This document shows positions 56,306-64,000 of a DNA stretch of 64,000 nucleotides, piece after piece; the first letter of the stretch is position 1; each line of letters begins with the position of its first letter. The translations under genes were made by a program, and so were the position numbers. Source of the stretch: Pseudomonas linyingensis (GTDB lineage Bacteria; Pseudomonadota; Gammaproteobacteria; Pseudomonadales; Pseudomonadaceae); the NCBI RefSeq assembly GCF_900109175.1, contig NZ_FNZE01000001.1:248001-312000 (forward strand), read 5' to 3'. A model generated the notes under the pieces. That model saw only the letters and a list, made by a program, of their open reading frames with translations, was not told where the DNA came from and did no database searches.

Positions 56306-57802
56306 TCACACCAGGCGCTTGCGCTCGCTCGATGGGGCAATGCCCAAGGATTCCCGATACTTGGCGATGGTCCTGCGGGCCACCTGAATTCCTTGTGCCT
56401 CCAGTAAACCAGCGATCTTGCTGTCACTCAATGGCTTTTTCGGGTTTTCCCCCGCCACCAGTTTCTTGATGATCGCGCGGATCGCCGTCGACGAGCATTC
56501 GCCGCCTTCGGCGGTGCTGACGTGGCTGGAGAAAAAGTACTTGAGTTCGTAGATGCCGCGCGGGGTGTGCATGTATTTCTGCGTGGTGACCCGCGAGATG
56601 GTCGACTCGTGCATGCCCACCGCCTCGGCGATGTCGTGCAGCACCAGCGGTTTCATCGCCTCCTCGCCGTACTCGAGGAAGCCACGCTGCAGTTCGACGA
56701 TCTGGGTGGCGACCTTCATCAGCGTCTCGTTGCGGCTGAGCAGGCTCTTGATGAACCAGCGCGCCTCCTGCAGCTGGTTGCGCATGTAGGTGTTGTCGGC
56801 GCTGGAGTCGGCACGTCGCACCAGACCGGCGTAGTGCGGGTTGACGCGCAGGCGCGGCATGGCGTCGGGATTGAGTTCGACCAGCCAGCGCTCGTTGTCC
56901 TTGCGCACGATGACGTCGGGGACCACGTACTCGGCCTCGCTGGTCTCGATCTGCGAGCCGGGGCGCGGGTTGAGGCGCTGGATCAGTTCGACGATCTGGC
57001 GCAGGTCGTCTTCCTTGACCCGCAGGCGGCGCATCAGCTGGCTGTAGTCGCGGCTGCCGAGCAGGTCGAGGTGGTCACGCGCCACGCGGCGGGTTTCTTC
57101 CAGCCAGGGGGTGCTGGCCGGCAGCTGCTGCAGTTGCAGCAGCAGGCACTCGCTGAGGTCGCGCGCGCCGATGCCCAGCGGCTCGAACTGTTGCACGCGG
57201 TGCAGGACCATCTCCACCTCGTCCAGCTCGATGTCCAGTTCGGGATCGAGCGACTCGAGGATCTCCTCGAGGCTTTCGTCGAGATAGCCGTCGTTGTTGA
57301 TCGCATCGATGATCGACATGGCGATCAGCCGGTCGTGGTCGCTCATCGGCGCCAGGTTGAGCTGCCAGAGCAGGTGGCTGTGCAGGCTTTCGCCCGCCGA
57401 GGTGCGGGTGGTGAAGTCCCACTCGTCATCGTCGCTGACCGGCAGGCTGCTGGCACTGGTCTGGTAGATGTCTTCCCAGGCGGTATCCACCGGCAGTTCG
57501 CTGGGGATGCGCTCGCCCCACTGGTCGGCATCGTCCATGCTGTCGGGATCGCGCTCGCTGCTGGTGCTGATCGTGCTGTCGTGGCTGCCCACCGCGGCAG
57601 ACGGCTCGCTTTCTGCCAGCGGGTCGCTGTTGTCGAAATCGTCGCCATCTTCCTGGCGTTCGAGCATGGGATTCGAATCCAGGGCTTCCTGGATTTCCTG
57701 CTGCAGATCGAGGGTCGACAGCTGCAGGAGGCGAATGGCCTGTTGCAGCTGGGGGGTCATCGTCAGCTGCTGACCCATCTTGAGGACTAGCGAGTGTTTC
57801 AT
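56306..57802 (-). CDS. rpoN: RNA polymerase sigma-54 factor RpoN
   Basis: A 498-residue sigma-54. Region I is glutamine rich ([20 protein letters not shown], 10-29), followed by an acidic region II. The core-binding and helix-turn-helix domains follow, with [19 protein letters not shown] and [20 protein letters not shown]. It ends with the RpoN box [14 protein letters not shown] near 475-488. It needs enhancer-binding activators; the pilA promoter at 22696 in this window is a likely target. First gene of the rpoN-hpf-ptsN-rapZ-ptsO group. Confidence 0.98.
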   Translation of the reverse strand: MKHSLVLKMGQQLTMTPQLQQAIRLLQLSTLDLQQEIQEALDSNPMLERQEDGDDFDNSDPLAESEPSAAVGSHDSTISTSSERDPDSMDDADQWGERIPSELPVDTAWEDIYQTSASSLPVSDDDEWDFTTRTSAGESLHSHLLWQLNLAPMSDHDRLIAMSIIDAINNDGYLDESLEEILESLDPELDIELDEVEMVLHRVQQFEPLGIGARDLSECLLLQLQQLPASTPWLEETRRVARDHLDLLGSRDYSQLMRRLRVKEDDLRQIVELIQRLNPRPGSQIETSEAEYVVPDVIVRKDNERWLVELNPDAMPRLRVNPHYAGLVRRADSSADNTYMRNQLQEARWFIKSLLSRNETLMKVATQIVELQRGFLEYGEEAMKPLVLHDIAEAVGMHESTISRVTTQKYMHTPRGIYELKYFFSSHVSTAEGGECSSTAIRAIIKKLVAGENPKKPLSDSKIAGLLEAQGIQVARRTIAKYRESLGIAPSSERKRLV

Positions 57803-57980
57803 GGCTGGGGAGTTGGCACCTTGGGGTCTGCCAGCGCCTGTGCGCTGTCCACTGCTGGGCGTCGGGGCGCCCTGGTTAGCAAATTATATGCCTGAGAAGC
57901 GCGCGTTTGCCTAGGGGTGACAACCGAGGGGGAGTGGCGCGGCGACCTGCGGGCACATCGTGGTCGTGGCCGCGCCCGCC

Positions 57981-58702
<722 letters not shown>

Positions 58703-58706
<4 letters not shown>

Positions 58707-59248
58707 GGGGTGCTCTGCTCCGGCTCGGTCTTCTTGCGTGGCTGGATGGTCATGTCGACACGTGGACGCGGGCTGGTCACGTTGCTGCCGGTGGCGCGCC
58801 CGGCGTTGACGATCTGGCGCTGGGTGTCGTAGACGATCTTCTCGCCTTCGAAGGTGTTGCCTTCCTGGACTACCTTGGCCTGGTCGATCAGCACGATGCG
58901 CTCGTTGACCGCGAAGTACTGGATGGTCAGGCCGTAGGCCTTGACCAGCGGCTTGTCGGCGGCGGGCTGCTGCTCGTAGTAGGCCGGCTTGCCGACCGAG
59001 GTGAACACCTCGATGTCGCCGTTGGCGTCCTGGGTGATGGTCACGGTGTCGCCGGTGATCTTCAGGGTGCCCTGGGTGATCACCACGCCGCCGCGGTATA
59101 CCGCCACGCCCTTGGCGTCGTCCAGTTCGGCGCTGTCAGCCTGCACGCGAATCGGCTGGTCGCGGTCGGTGGGCAGGGCCCACGCCGGAAGGGTGGCCAG
59201 CAGGGTGCTCAGGCCAAACAGAAGGGGAAGGGGGTTAACGAACCTCAT
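58703..59248 (-). CDS. lptA: Periplasmic LPS bridge protein LptA
   Basis: A 181-residue protein with signal peptide ending near WALPTD (about residue 25). An OstA/LptA beta-jellyroll follows: [39 protein letters not shown] and the later ALPT-independent '[12 protein letters not shown]' turn. It forms the periplasmic bridge that carries LPS between LptC and LptD. The ATG at 59248 overlaps the end of lptC by 14 bases; its stop overlaps lptB. Confidence 0.94.
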
Positions 59249-59804
59249 GCTGTCCTCGTACGTTGGACTGCAGGAGCATCCTGCCGTCTTTGAGATAGGC
59301 CTGCATACCGGTGGCCGTGGTGACGCCGTTGGCGGCCTCGATGCGCACCGGTTGGCTGGTCTGGGCATACTCCCGTTCGGGGAATACGGTCAGTCGGCTG
59401 GTGGTCAGGATGGTCGGGCGGCCCCGGGCATCGGTGCGCGCCACGCGTACGGCGTCGAGCAGTTCGACCTCGGTGCCGCCGGGCGCCACCTCGCCGCGGG
59501 CGCTCTGCACGTGCCAGGGATAGTCGCTGCCGCGATGCAGGCGCAGATCCGGACGGGTCAGCAGGGTGATGTCGCTGCTCTGCAGGTGCTCCAGGCGTTC
59601 GGCCTTCAGTCGGTAGTGCAGGGCGCCGTCGGTCTGGAACTGCACGCTGCGGGCGTTCTCGACATAGAAGTCGATGGCGCTGTCGGCTTGCGGCGCGCGG
59701 CTGGGCTCCATGAAGCTTTCCGGGCGGATGTTCCAGTAGCCGATGGCCACCAGCAGGGCGGCGGCCACGGCGAACGGCAGGAAGGTGCGCAGCGTCGGAT
59801 TCAT
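59235..59804 (-). CDS. lptC: LPS export protein LptC
   Basis: A 189-residue bitopic protein: one membrane helix (FLPFAVAAALLVAIGYW, about 8-24) and a periplasmic jellyroll with SAIDFYVENARSVQFQTDGA and the LPS-contact strands that follow. It accepts LPS from LptB2FG and hands it to LptA. It lies 25 bases downstream of kdsC and overlaps lptA. Confidence 0.93.
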   Translation of the reverse strand: MNPTLRTFLPFAVAAALLVAIGYWNIRPESFMEPSRAPQADSAIDFYVENARSVQFQTDGALHYRLKAERLEHLQSSDITLLTRPDLRLHRGSDYPWHVQSARGEVAPGGTEVELLDAVRVARTDARGRPTILTTSRLTVFPEREYAQTSQPVRIEAANGVTTATGMQAYLKDGRMLLQSNVRGQHEVR

Positions 59805-59829
59805 CGGCGTTCCGTTAGGGGAGGCGGCG

Positions 59830-60354
59830 TCAGAGGTAGGCGGCCTGGGCCGCCTCCAGCGTGCCCTGGGCGCGCATGATCAGTTCGCAGAACTCGCGGG
59901 CGGCGCCTTCGCCACCGCGCGCCTGGGTGACGCCGGCGGCGTGCTGGCGCACGAAAGCGTCGGCGCTGGCCACCGCCATGCCCAAGCCGACCCGGCGGAT
60001 TACCGGCAGGTCGGGCAGGTCGTCGCCCAGATAGGCTACCTGTGCATATGAGAGTTCCAGTTCGGCGAGCAGTTCATCGAGCACCACCAACTTGTCCTCG
60101 CGGCCCTGATACAGGTGCTGGATGCCGAGGTTGTGCGCCCGGCGCTCGACTACCGGGGTCTTGCGCCCACTGATGATCGCGGTGCGCACGCCGGAGTTGA
60201 TCAGCATCTTGATGCCCTGGCCGTCGAGGGTGTTGAAGGTCTTGAATTCGCCGCCTTCGGGCAGGAAGTACAGCTTGCCGTCGGTGAGCACGCCGTCGAC
60301 ATCGAAGATTGCCAGGCGGATGGCCGCGGCGCGTTGCTGCAGGTCGCAGTTCAT
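59830..60354 (-). CDS. kdsC: KDO-8-phosphate phosphatase
   Basis: A 174-residue HAD phosphatase that releases phosphate from KDO-8-phosphate in LPS core synthesis. Motif I is IFDVDGVLTDGKLYF, motif II is in TAIISGRKTP, the Lys is in GREDKLVV and motif III is YLGDDLPDLPVI. The C0-type tetramer family has no cap domain, fitting the size. It starts directly after the kdsD stop (TGAATG). Confidence 0.95.
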   Translation of the reverse strand: MNCDLQQRAAAIRLAIFDVDGVLTDGKLYFLPEGGEFKTFNTLDGQGIKMLINSGVRTAIISGRKTPVVERRAHNLGIQHLYQGREDKLVVLDELLAELELSYAQVAYLGDDLPDLPVIRRVGLGMAVASADAFVRQHAAGVTQARGGEGAAREFCELIMRAQGTLEAAQAAYL

Positions 60355-61329
60355 TCACATCACTCCCGCGCGCAGCAGATCGTGCATGTTCAGGGCGCCG
60401 ACCGCACGATGCTCCGGGTCGATCGCCACCAGGGCGCTGATCTTGTGGTCTTCCATGATCTTCAGCGCCTCGGCGGCGAGCATGTCGGGGCGCACGGTCT
60501 TGCCGCCAGCGGTCATCAGTTCGTCGATCAGCGCATGGCGCACGTCGACGCCGCGATCCAGGGCGCGGCGCAGGTCACCGTCGGTGAAGATGCCGGCCAG
60601 GCGGCCGTCGGCCTCGGTGACCACGGTCATGCCCAGGCCCTGGCGGGTCATCTCCAGCAGCGCCTCGCGCAGGGAGGTGCCGCGCGGCACGCAGGGCAGG
60701 CGGTCGCCGCCGTGCATGATGTTCTCCACCTTGAGCAGCAGGCGACGGCCCAGGGCGCCACCCGGATGGGAGAAGGCGAAGTCTTCGGCGGTGAAGCCGC
60801 GCGCTTCCAGCAGGGCGATGGCCAGGGCGTCGCCGAGCACCAGCGAGACGGTGGTCGAGGAAGTGGGTGCCAGGTTCAGCGGACAGGCCTCCTGGGCCAC
60901 GCTGGCATCCAGGTTGACTTCGGCGGCCTTGGCCAGCGGCGAGTCGGGGTTGCCGGTCATGCTGATCAGGGTGATGCCCAGGCGCTTGATCAGCGGCAGC
61001 AGGGTGACGATTTCGGCGGTGCTGCCGGAGTTGGACAGCGCCAGGACCACGTCGTCGCGGGTGATCATGCCCATGTCGCCGTGGCTGGCCTCGGCCGGAT
61101 GGACGAAGAACGCCGTGGTGCCGGTGCTGGCCAGAGTGGCGGCGATTTTGCGGCCGACATGTCCGGACTTGCCCATGCCGACCACCACCACGCGGCCCTT
61201 GCAGGCCAGCAGCAGCTCGCAGGCGCGGACGAAGTCGCCGTTGATCCGGGCCAGCAGATCGCTCACGGCGTCCAGCTCCAGGCGGATGGTGCGCTGGGCC
61301 GATTGGATGAAGGATGGCGTCTGGGGCAT
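60355..61329 (-). CDS. kdsD: D-arabinose-5-phosphate isomerase
   Basis: A 324-residue enzyme that makes arabinose-5-phosphate for KDO. A SIS domain (about 40-175) has VVVVGMGKSGHVGRKIAATL and LALSNSGSTAEIVTLLPLI, followed by SHPGGALGRRLLL. Two CBS domains end the protein (VTEADGRLAGIFTDGDLRRA and MEDHKISALVAIDPEHR). The ATG at 61329 (MPQTPSF) is chosen; the frame continues to 61440 without family sequence. First gene of kdsD-kdsC-lptC-lptA-lptB, divergent from mlaF. Confidence 0.95.
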   Translation of the reverse strand: MPQTPSFIQSAQRTIRLELDAVSDLLARINGDFVRACELLLACKGRVVVVGMGKSGHVGRKIAATLASTGTTAFFVHPAEASHGDMGMITRDDVVLALSNSGSTAEIVTLLPLIKRLGITLISMTGNPDSPLAKAAEVNLDASVAQEACPLNLAPTSSTTVSLVLGDALAIALLEARGFTAEDFAFSHPGGALGRRLLLKVENIMHGGDRLPCVPRGTSLREALLEMTRQGLGMTVVTEADGRLAGIFTDGDLRRALDRGVDVRHALIDELMTAGGKTVRPDMLAAEALKIMEDHKISALVAIDPEHRAVGALNMHDLLRAGVM

Positions 61330-61420
61330 GGGCGCAAACAGGGTTGGCTGATGAAGCGGGTGATTATACCGCCAAAGTGTCGAGGGCTCATCATCTGCCG
61401 TCGGCGGGCGGGGAGAGCGC

Positions 61421-61450
61421 TTGGGCGCACCCGCTGGCACGGTGTATAGT
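61421..61450 (+). promoter_or_regulatory. Candidate sigma-70 promoter of the mla operon
   Basis: TTGGGC at 61421 and TATAGT at 61445 are 18 bases apart in the divergent region between kdsD and mlaF, about 85 bases before the mlaF start. The match is read by eye. Confidence 0.5.
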
Positions 61451-61534
61451 ACGTGGCTATTCGGCCACTGGCTGCCGGATGCTCAGCCGTGGGTTCGGGC
61501 GTCAGCACGGAAGGCCGGCACGCAAGGAGTTCCG

Positions 61535-62344
61535 ATGAGTAGCGACAACGCGTATGCCGTCGAGCTGAAAGGTGTGACCTTCAAGCGCGGTACGCGCACC
61601 ATCTTCGACAAGGTTGATCTGGCGTTTCCGCGCGGCAAGGTGACCGGCATCATGGGTCCTTCCGGCTGCGGCAAGACCACCCTGCTGCGCCTGATCGGCG
61701 CCCAGCTGCGTCCGGCCAGTGGCGCAGTGATCGTCAATGGCCAGAACCTGCCGGATCTTTCGCGCAACGAACTGTTCGACATGCGCAAGCAGATGGGCGT
61801 GCTGTTCCAGAGTGGCGCCCTGTTCACCGATCTCGATGTGTTCGAAAACGTCGCCTTTCCGCTGCGGGTGCACACCAGCCTGCCGGAGGAGATGATCCGC
61901 GACATCGTGCTGATGAAGCTGCAGGCGGTCGGCCTGCGCGGCGCCATCGAGCTGATGCCCGACGAGCTGTCCGGCGGCATGAAGCGCCGTGTGGCGCTGG
62001 CCCGGGCGATCGCTCTGGATCCGCAGATTCTCATGTACGACGAACCGTTCGTCGGTCAGGACCCGATCGCCCTGGGCGTGCTGGTGCGCCTGATTCGCCT
62101 GCTCAACGATGCGCTCGGCCTGACCAGCATCGTGGTGTCCCACGATCTGGCGGAGACGGCCAGCATCGCCGACTACCTGTACGTGGTCGGCGATACCCAG
62201 GTGCTCGGCCATGGCACCCCGGCCGAGTTGATGGAGTCCGACAATCCGCGTATCCGCCAGTTCATGCAGGGTATCGCCGACGGCCCGGTACCCTTCCACT
62301 TTCCCGCGGCCGATTATCGCCGCGACCTGCTGGGAGACGCCTGA
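61535..62344 (+). CDS. mlaF: Phospholipid ABC transporter ATPase MlaF
   Basis: A 269-residue ATPase of the MlaFEDB complex, which moves phospholipids between inner and outer membrane. Walker [10 protein letters not shown] at 41-49, signature [16 protein letters not shown] and Walker [18 protein letters not shown] are present, with the switch His in [13 protein letters not shown]. The ATG at 61535 with AAGGAG upstream is preferred to the longer frame from 61421, which overlaps the promoter. Its stop overlaps mlaE. Confidence 0.96.
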   Translation: MSSDNAYAVELKGVTFKRGTRTIFDKVDLAFPRGKVTGIMGPSGCGKTTLLRLIGAQLRPASGAVIVNGQNLPDLSRNELFDMRKQMGVLFQSGALFTDLDVFENVAFPLRVHTSLPEEMIRDIVLMKLQAVGLRGAIELMPDELSGGMKRRVALARAIALDPQILMYDEPFVGQDPIALGVLVRLIRLLNDALGLTSIVVSHDLAETASIADYLYVVGDTQVLGHGTPAELMESDNPRIRQFMQGIADGPVPFHFPAADYRRDLLGDA

Positions 62345-63141
62345 TGCGCAAGACTCCGCTGGTCGAGCGGGTCCGCCTGCTCGGGCGTTCCGGCCTCGAT
62401 GTGCTCGAGGCGCTGGGGCGCTCGACCCTGTTTCTGCTGCATGTGCTGGTCGGTCGCAATGGCGCCGGCAGCTTCCTGCCGCTGCTGGTCAAGCAGTTGT
62501 ACGCGGTCGGCGTGCTGTCGCTGGCGATCATCATCGTCTCCGGCATCTTCATCGGCATGGTGCTGGCGCTGCAGGGCTACAACATCCTGGTCGACTTCGC
62601 CTCCGAGGAGGCGGTCGGCCAGATGGTGGCGCTGACCCTGCTGCGCGAGCTGGGGCCGGTGGTCACCGCGCTGCTGTTCGCCGGGCGTGCCGGTTCGGCG
62701 CTGACCGCCGAGATCGGCAACATGAAATCCACCGAGCAGTTGTCCAGCCTGGAAATGATCGGCGTCGACCCGCTCAAGTACATCATCGCGCCGCGCCTGT
62801 GGGCGGGGTTCATCTCGATGCCGCTGCTCTCGGCGATCTTCACCGTGGTCGGCATCTGGGGTGGGGCGATGGTCGCCGTCGACTGGCTCGGCGTCTACGA
62901 GGGCTCCTACTGGGGCAACATGCAGCGTAGCGTCGAGTTTCAGGGCGATGTGCTCAACGGTGTGATCAAGAGCCTGGTGTTCGCCGTGGTGGTGACCTGG
63001 ATCGCGGTGTTCCAGGGCTACGACTGCGAGCCGACCTCCGAGGGCATCAGTCGTGCCACCACGCGTACCGTGGTCTACGCCTCGCTGGCCGTGCTCGGCC
63101 TCGACTTCATTCTTACCGCTCTGATGTTCGGAGACTTCTGA
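62344..63141 (+). CDS. mlaE: Phospholipid ABC transporter permease MlaE
   Basis: A 265-residue permease. The MlaE family start [20 protein letters not shown] is followed by [20 protein letters not shown] and the conserved [20 protein letters not shown] with [20 protein letters not shown]. It works as a dimer between MlaF subunits. It overlaps mlaF by one base and mlaD by one base, so the set is coupled. Confidence 0.96.
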   Translation: MRKTPLVERVRLLGRSGLDVLEALGRSTLFLLHVLVGRNGAGSFLPLLVKQLYAVGVLSLAIIIVSGIFIGMVLALQGYNILVDFASEEAVGQMVALTLLRELGPVVTALLFAGRAGSALTAEIGNMKSTEQLSSLEMIGVDPLKYIIAPRLWAGFISMPLLSAIFTVVGIWGGAMVAVDWLGVYEGSYWGNMQRSVEFQGDVLNGVIKSLVFAVVVTWIAVFQGYDCEPTSEGISRATTRTVVYASLAVLGLDFILTALMFGDF

Positions 63142-63611
63142 TGCAATCCCGTTCCCTGGAAATCGGTGTCGGTCTGTTCCTGCTGGTTGGCCTGCTGGCC
63201 CTGCTGCTGCTGGCCCTGCGGGTCAGCGGCCTGACCATCGGCGCGGCAGACGACACCTACCGTCTGTATGCCTACTTCGACAACACCGCCGGCGTCAGCT
63301 CGCGGGCCAAGGTGACCATGGCCGGGGTGACCATCGGCAAGGTGGTGGCCGTCGATCTGGATCACGACAGCTTCATGGGACGCGTGACCATGGAACTCGA
63401 CAAGCGTGTCGACAATCTACCGACCGACTCCACCGCGTCGATCCTCACTGCCGGCCTGCTCGGCGAGAAGTACATCGGCATCAGTATCGGTGGCGAAGAG
63501 GAGGTGTTGGCCGATGGCGGGGTGATTCGTGACACCCAGTCGGCCCTGGTGCTGGAAGACCTGATCGGCAAGTTCCTGCTCAATACCGTCAACAAAGAAC
63601 CGGCCAAGTAA
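63141..63611 (+). CDS. mlaD: MCE-domain substrate-binding protein MlaD
   Basis: A 156-residue protein with an uncleaved membrane helix (LEIGVGLFLLVGLLALLLLA, about 5-24) and one MCE domain: LYAYFDNTAGVSSRAKVTMA, GVTIGKVVAVDLD and SILTAGLLGEKYIGISIGG. It forms the hexameric lipid channel on MlaE. Full length for Pseudomonas, shorter than in E. coli. Confidence 0.95.
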   Translation: MQSRSLEIGVGLFLLVGLLALLLLALRVSGLTIGAADDTYRLYAYFDNTAGVSSRAKVTMAGVTIGKVVAVDLDHDSFMGRVTMELDKRVDNLPTDSTASILTAGLLGEKYIGISIGGEEEVLADGGVIRDTQSALVLEDLIGKFLLNTVNKEPAK

Positions 63612-63630
63612 GTCATTGGGAAGCTCAAAC

Positions 63631-64000
63631 ATGCTCAAGATCCTGCGTCGCAGCCTGCTGGTCCTGCTGGCCTGCCTGCCCTTCACCGCCCATGCTGCAG
63701 CCACTCCGCAGCAGTTGGTGCAAAGCACCACCGATCAAGTGCTGGGCGAGCTGACCAGCAAGCGCGAGCAGTTCAAGCAGGATCCGGAGGCCTTCTATCA
63801 GGCGCTCGACGGCATTCTCGGTCCGGTGATCGACTTCGACGGCTTCGCTCGCGGGGTGATGACCGTGCGTTACAGTCGTCAGGCCTCGCCCGAGCAGATG
63901 CAGGCCTTCCAGACCAGCTTCAAGCGCAGTCTGGTCAAGTTCTACGGCAGCGCCCTGCTCGAGTACGACAACCAGCAGATCCGCATGCTGCCGCCGGTCG
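63631..64000 (+). CDS. mlaC: Periplasmic phospholipid-binding protein MlaC (partial)
   Basis: These are the first 123 residues of a secreted protein cut by the right edge. The signal peptide MLKILRRSLLVLLACLPFTA is cleaved near AHA (about residue 22). The MlaC (Ttg2D) domain follows with TPQQLVQSTTDQVLGELTSK and ILGPVIDFDGFARGVM. It shuttles phospholipid between the outer-membrane MlaA complex and MlaFEDB. It begins 19 bases after mlaD with GGGAAG upstream. Confidence 0.93.
   Translation, partial: MLKILRRSLLVLLACLPFTAHAAATPQQLVQSTTDQVLGELTSKREQFKQDPEAFYQALDGILGPVIDFDGFARGVMTVRYSRQASPEQMQAFQTSFKRSLVKFYGSALLEYDNQQIRMLPPV

Overview
The window is high-GC chromosomal DNA of a Pseudomonas-type gammaproteobacterium. 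The evidence is the core gene order mlaFEDC / kdsD-kdsC-lptC-lptA-lptB-rpoN-hpf-ptsN-rapZ-ptsO, the gatCAB / mreBCD-maf-rng-yhdP-tldD block, pilBCD-coaE-yacG divergent from pilA, the RoxSR redox two-component pair, and several Pseudomonas-style extragenic palindromic repeats. I see no rRNA, insertion sequence, prophage or CRISPR array. The only tRNA gene I find is selC.

Layout. 1-3950: a flavoprotein cut by the left edge, a MATE exporter, an SdiA-regulated-type protein and a YdcZ-type membrane protein. 4140-13406: a self-contained selenocysteine module, made of the respiratory formate dehydrogenase fdnGHI (in-frame UGA at 4728 followed by a SECIS-like hairpin), its maturation factor fdhE, selA, selB and the selenocysteine tRNA gene. 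13417-15511, reverse strand: two DUF4136-type lipoproteins, a DsrE-family protein and a lipoyl-carrier protein resembling GcvH, probably one or two transcripts. 15583-18588: cmoM, a MazG-like pyrophosphohydrolase, a RIO-type kinase, yacG and coaE. 18735-26446: type IV pilus genes pilD-pilC-pilB, divergent pilA with a sigma-54 promoter, then a visibly less GC-rich stretch encoding a membrane alkaline-phosphatase-superfamily transferase and an O-antigen-ligase-like protein. 26592-36099: psiE, a small membrane protein, yaaA, phoH, a SIMPL protein, roxSR, an AEC carrier and an M23 peptidase / coiled-coil protein / bactofilin operon. 36194-41013, reverse strand: a Ca2+/Na+ antiporter, a short RlpA-like lipoprotein and gatBAC. 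41223-54217: mreBCD, maf, rng, yhdP, a nitrilase, tldD, darP (reverse) and pmbA. 54272-61329, reverse strand: ptsO, rapZ, ptsN, hpf, rpoN, lptB, lptA, lptC, kdsC and kdsD. 61535-64000: mlaF, mlaE, mlaD and a cut mlaC.

How the parts work together. The formate dehydrogenase block carries most of what is needed to make and mature the selenoenzyme; selD is not in the window. The rpoN product should drive the pilA promoter seen here. The right half is an envelope block: MreBCD, YhdP, LPS core sugar synthesis (KdsC, KdsD), LPS transport (LptABC) and phospholipid traffic (Mla).

The least ordinary regions are the pilin-modification island after pilA (a pilin ending in serine beside a ligase-like and a phospho-transferase-like protein) and the DsrE / lipoyl-carrier pair beside selC. 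All function calls come from reading motifs and gene order; no database search was run.
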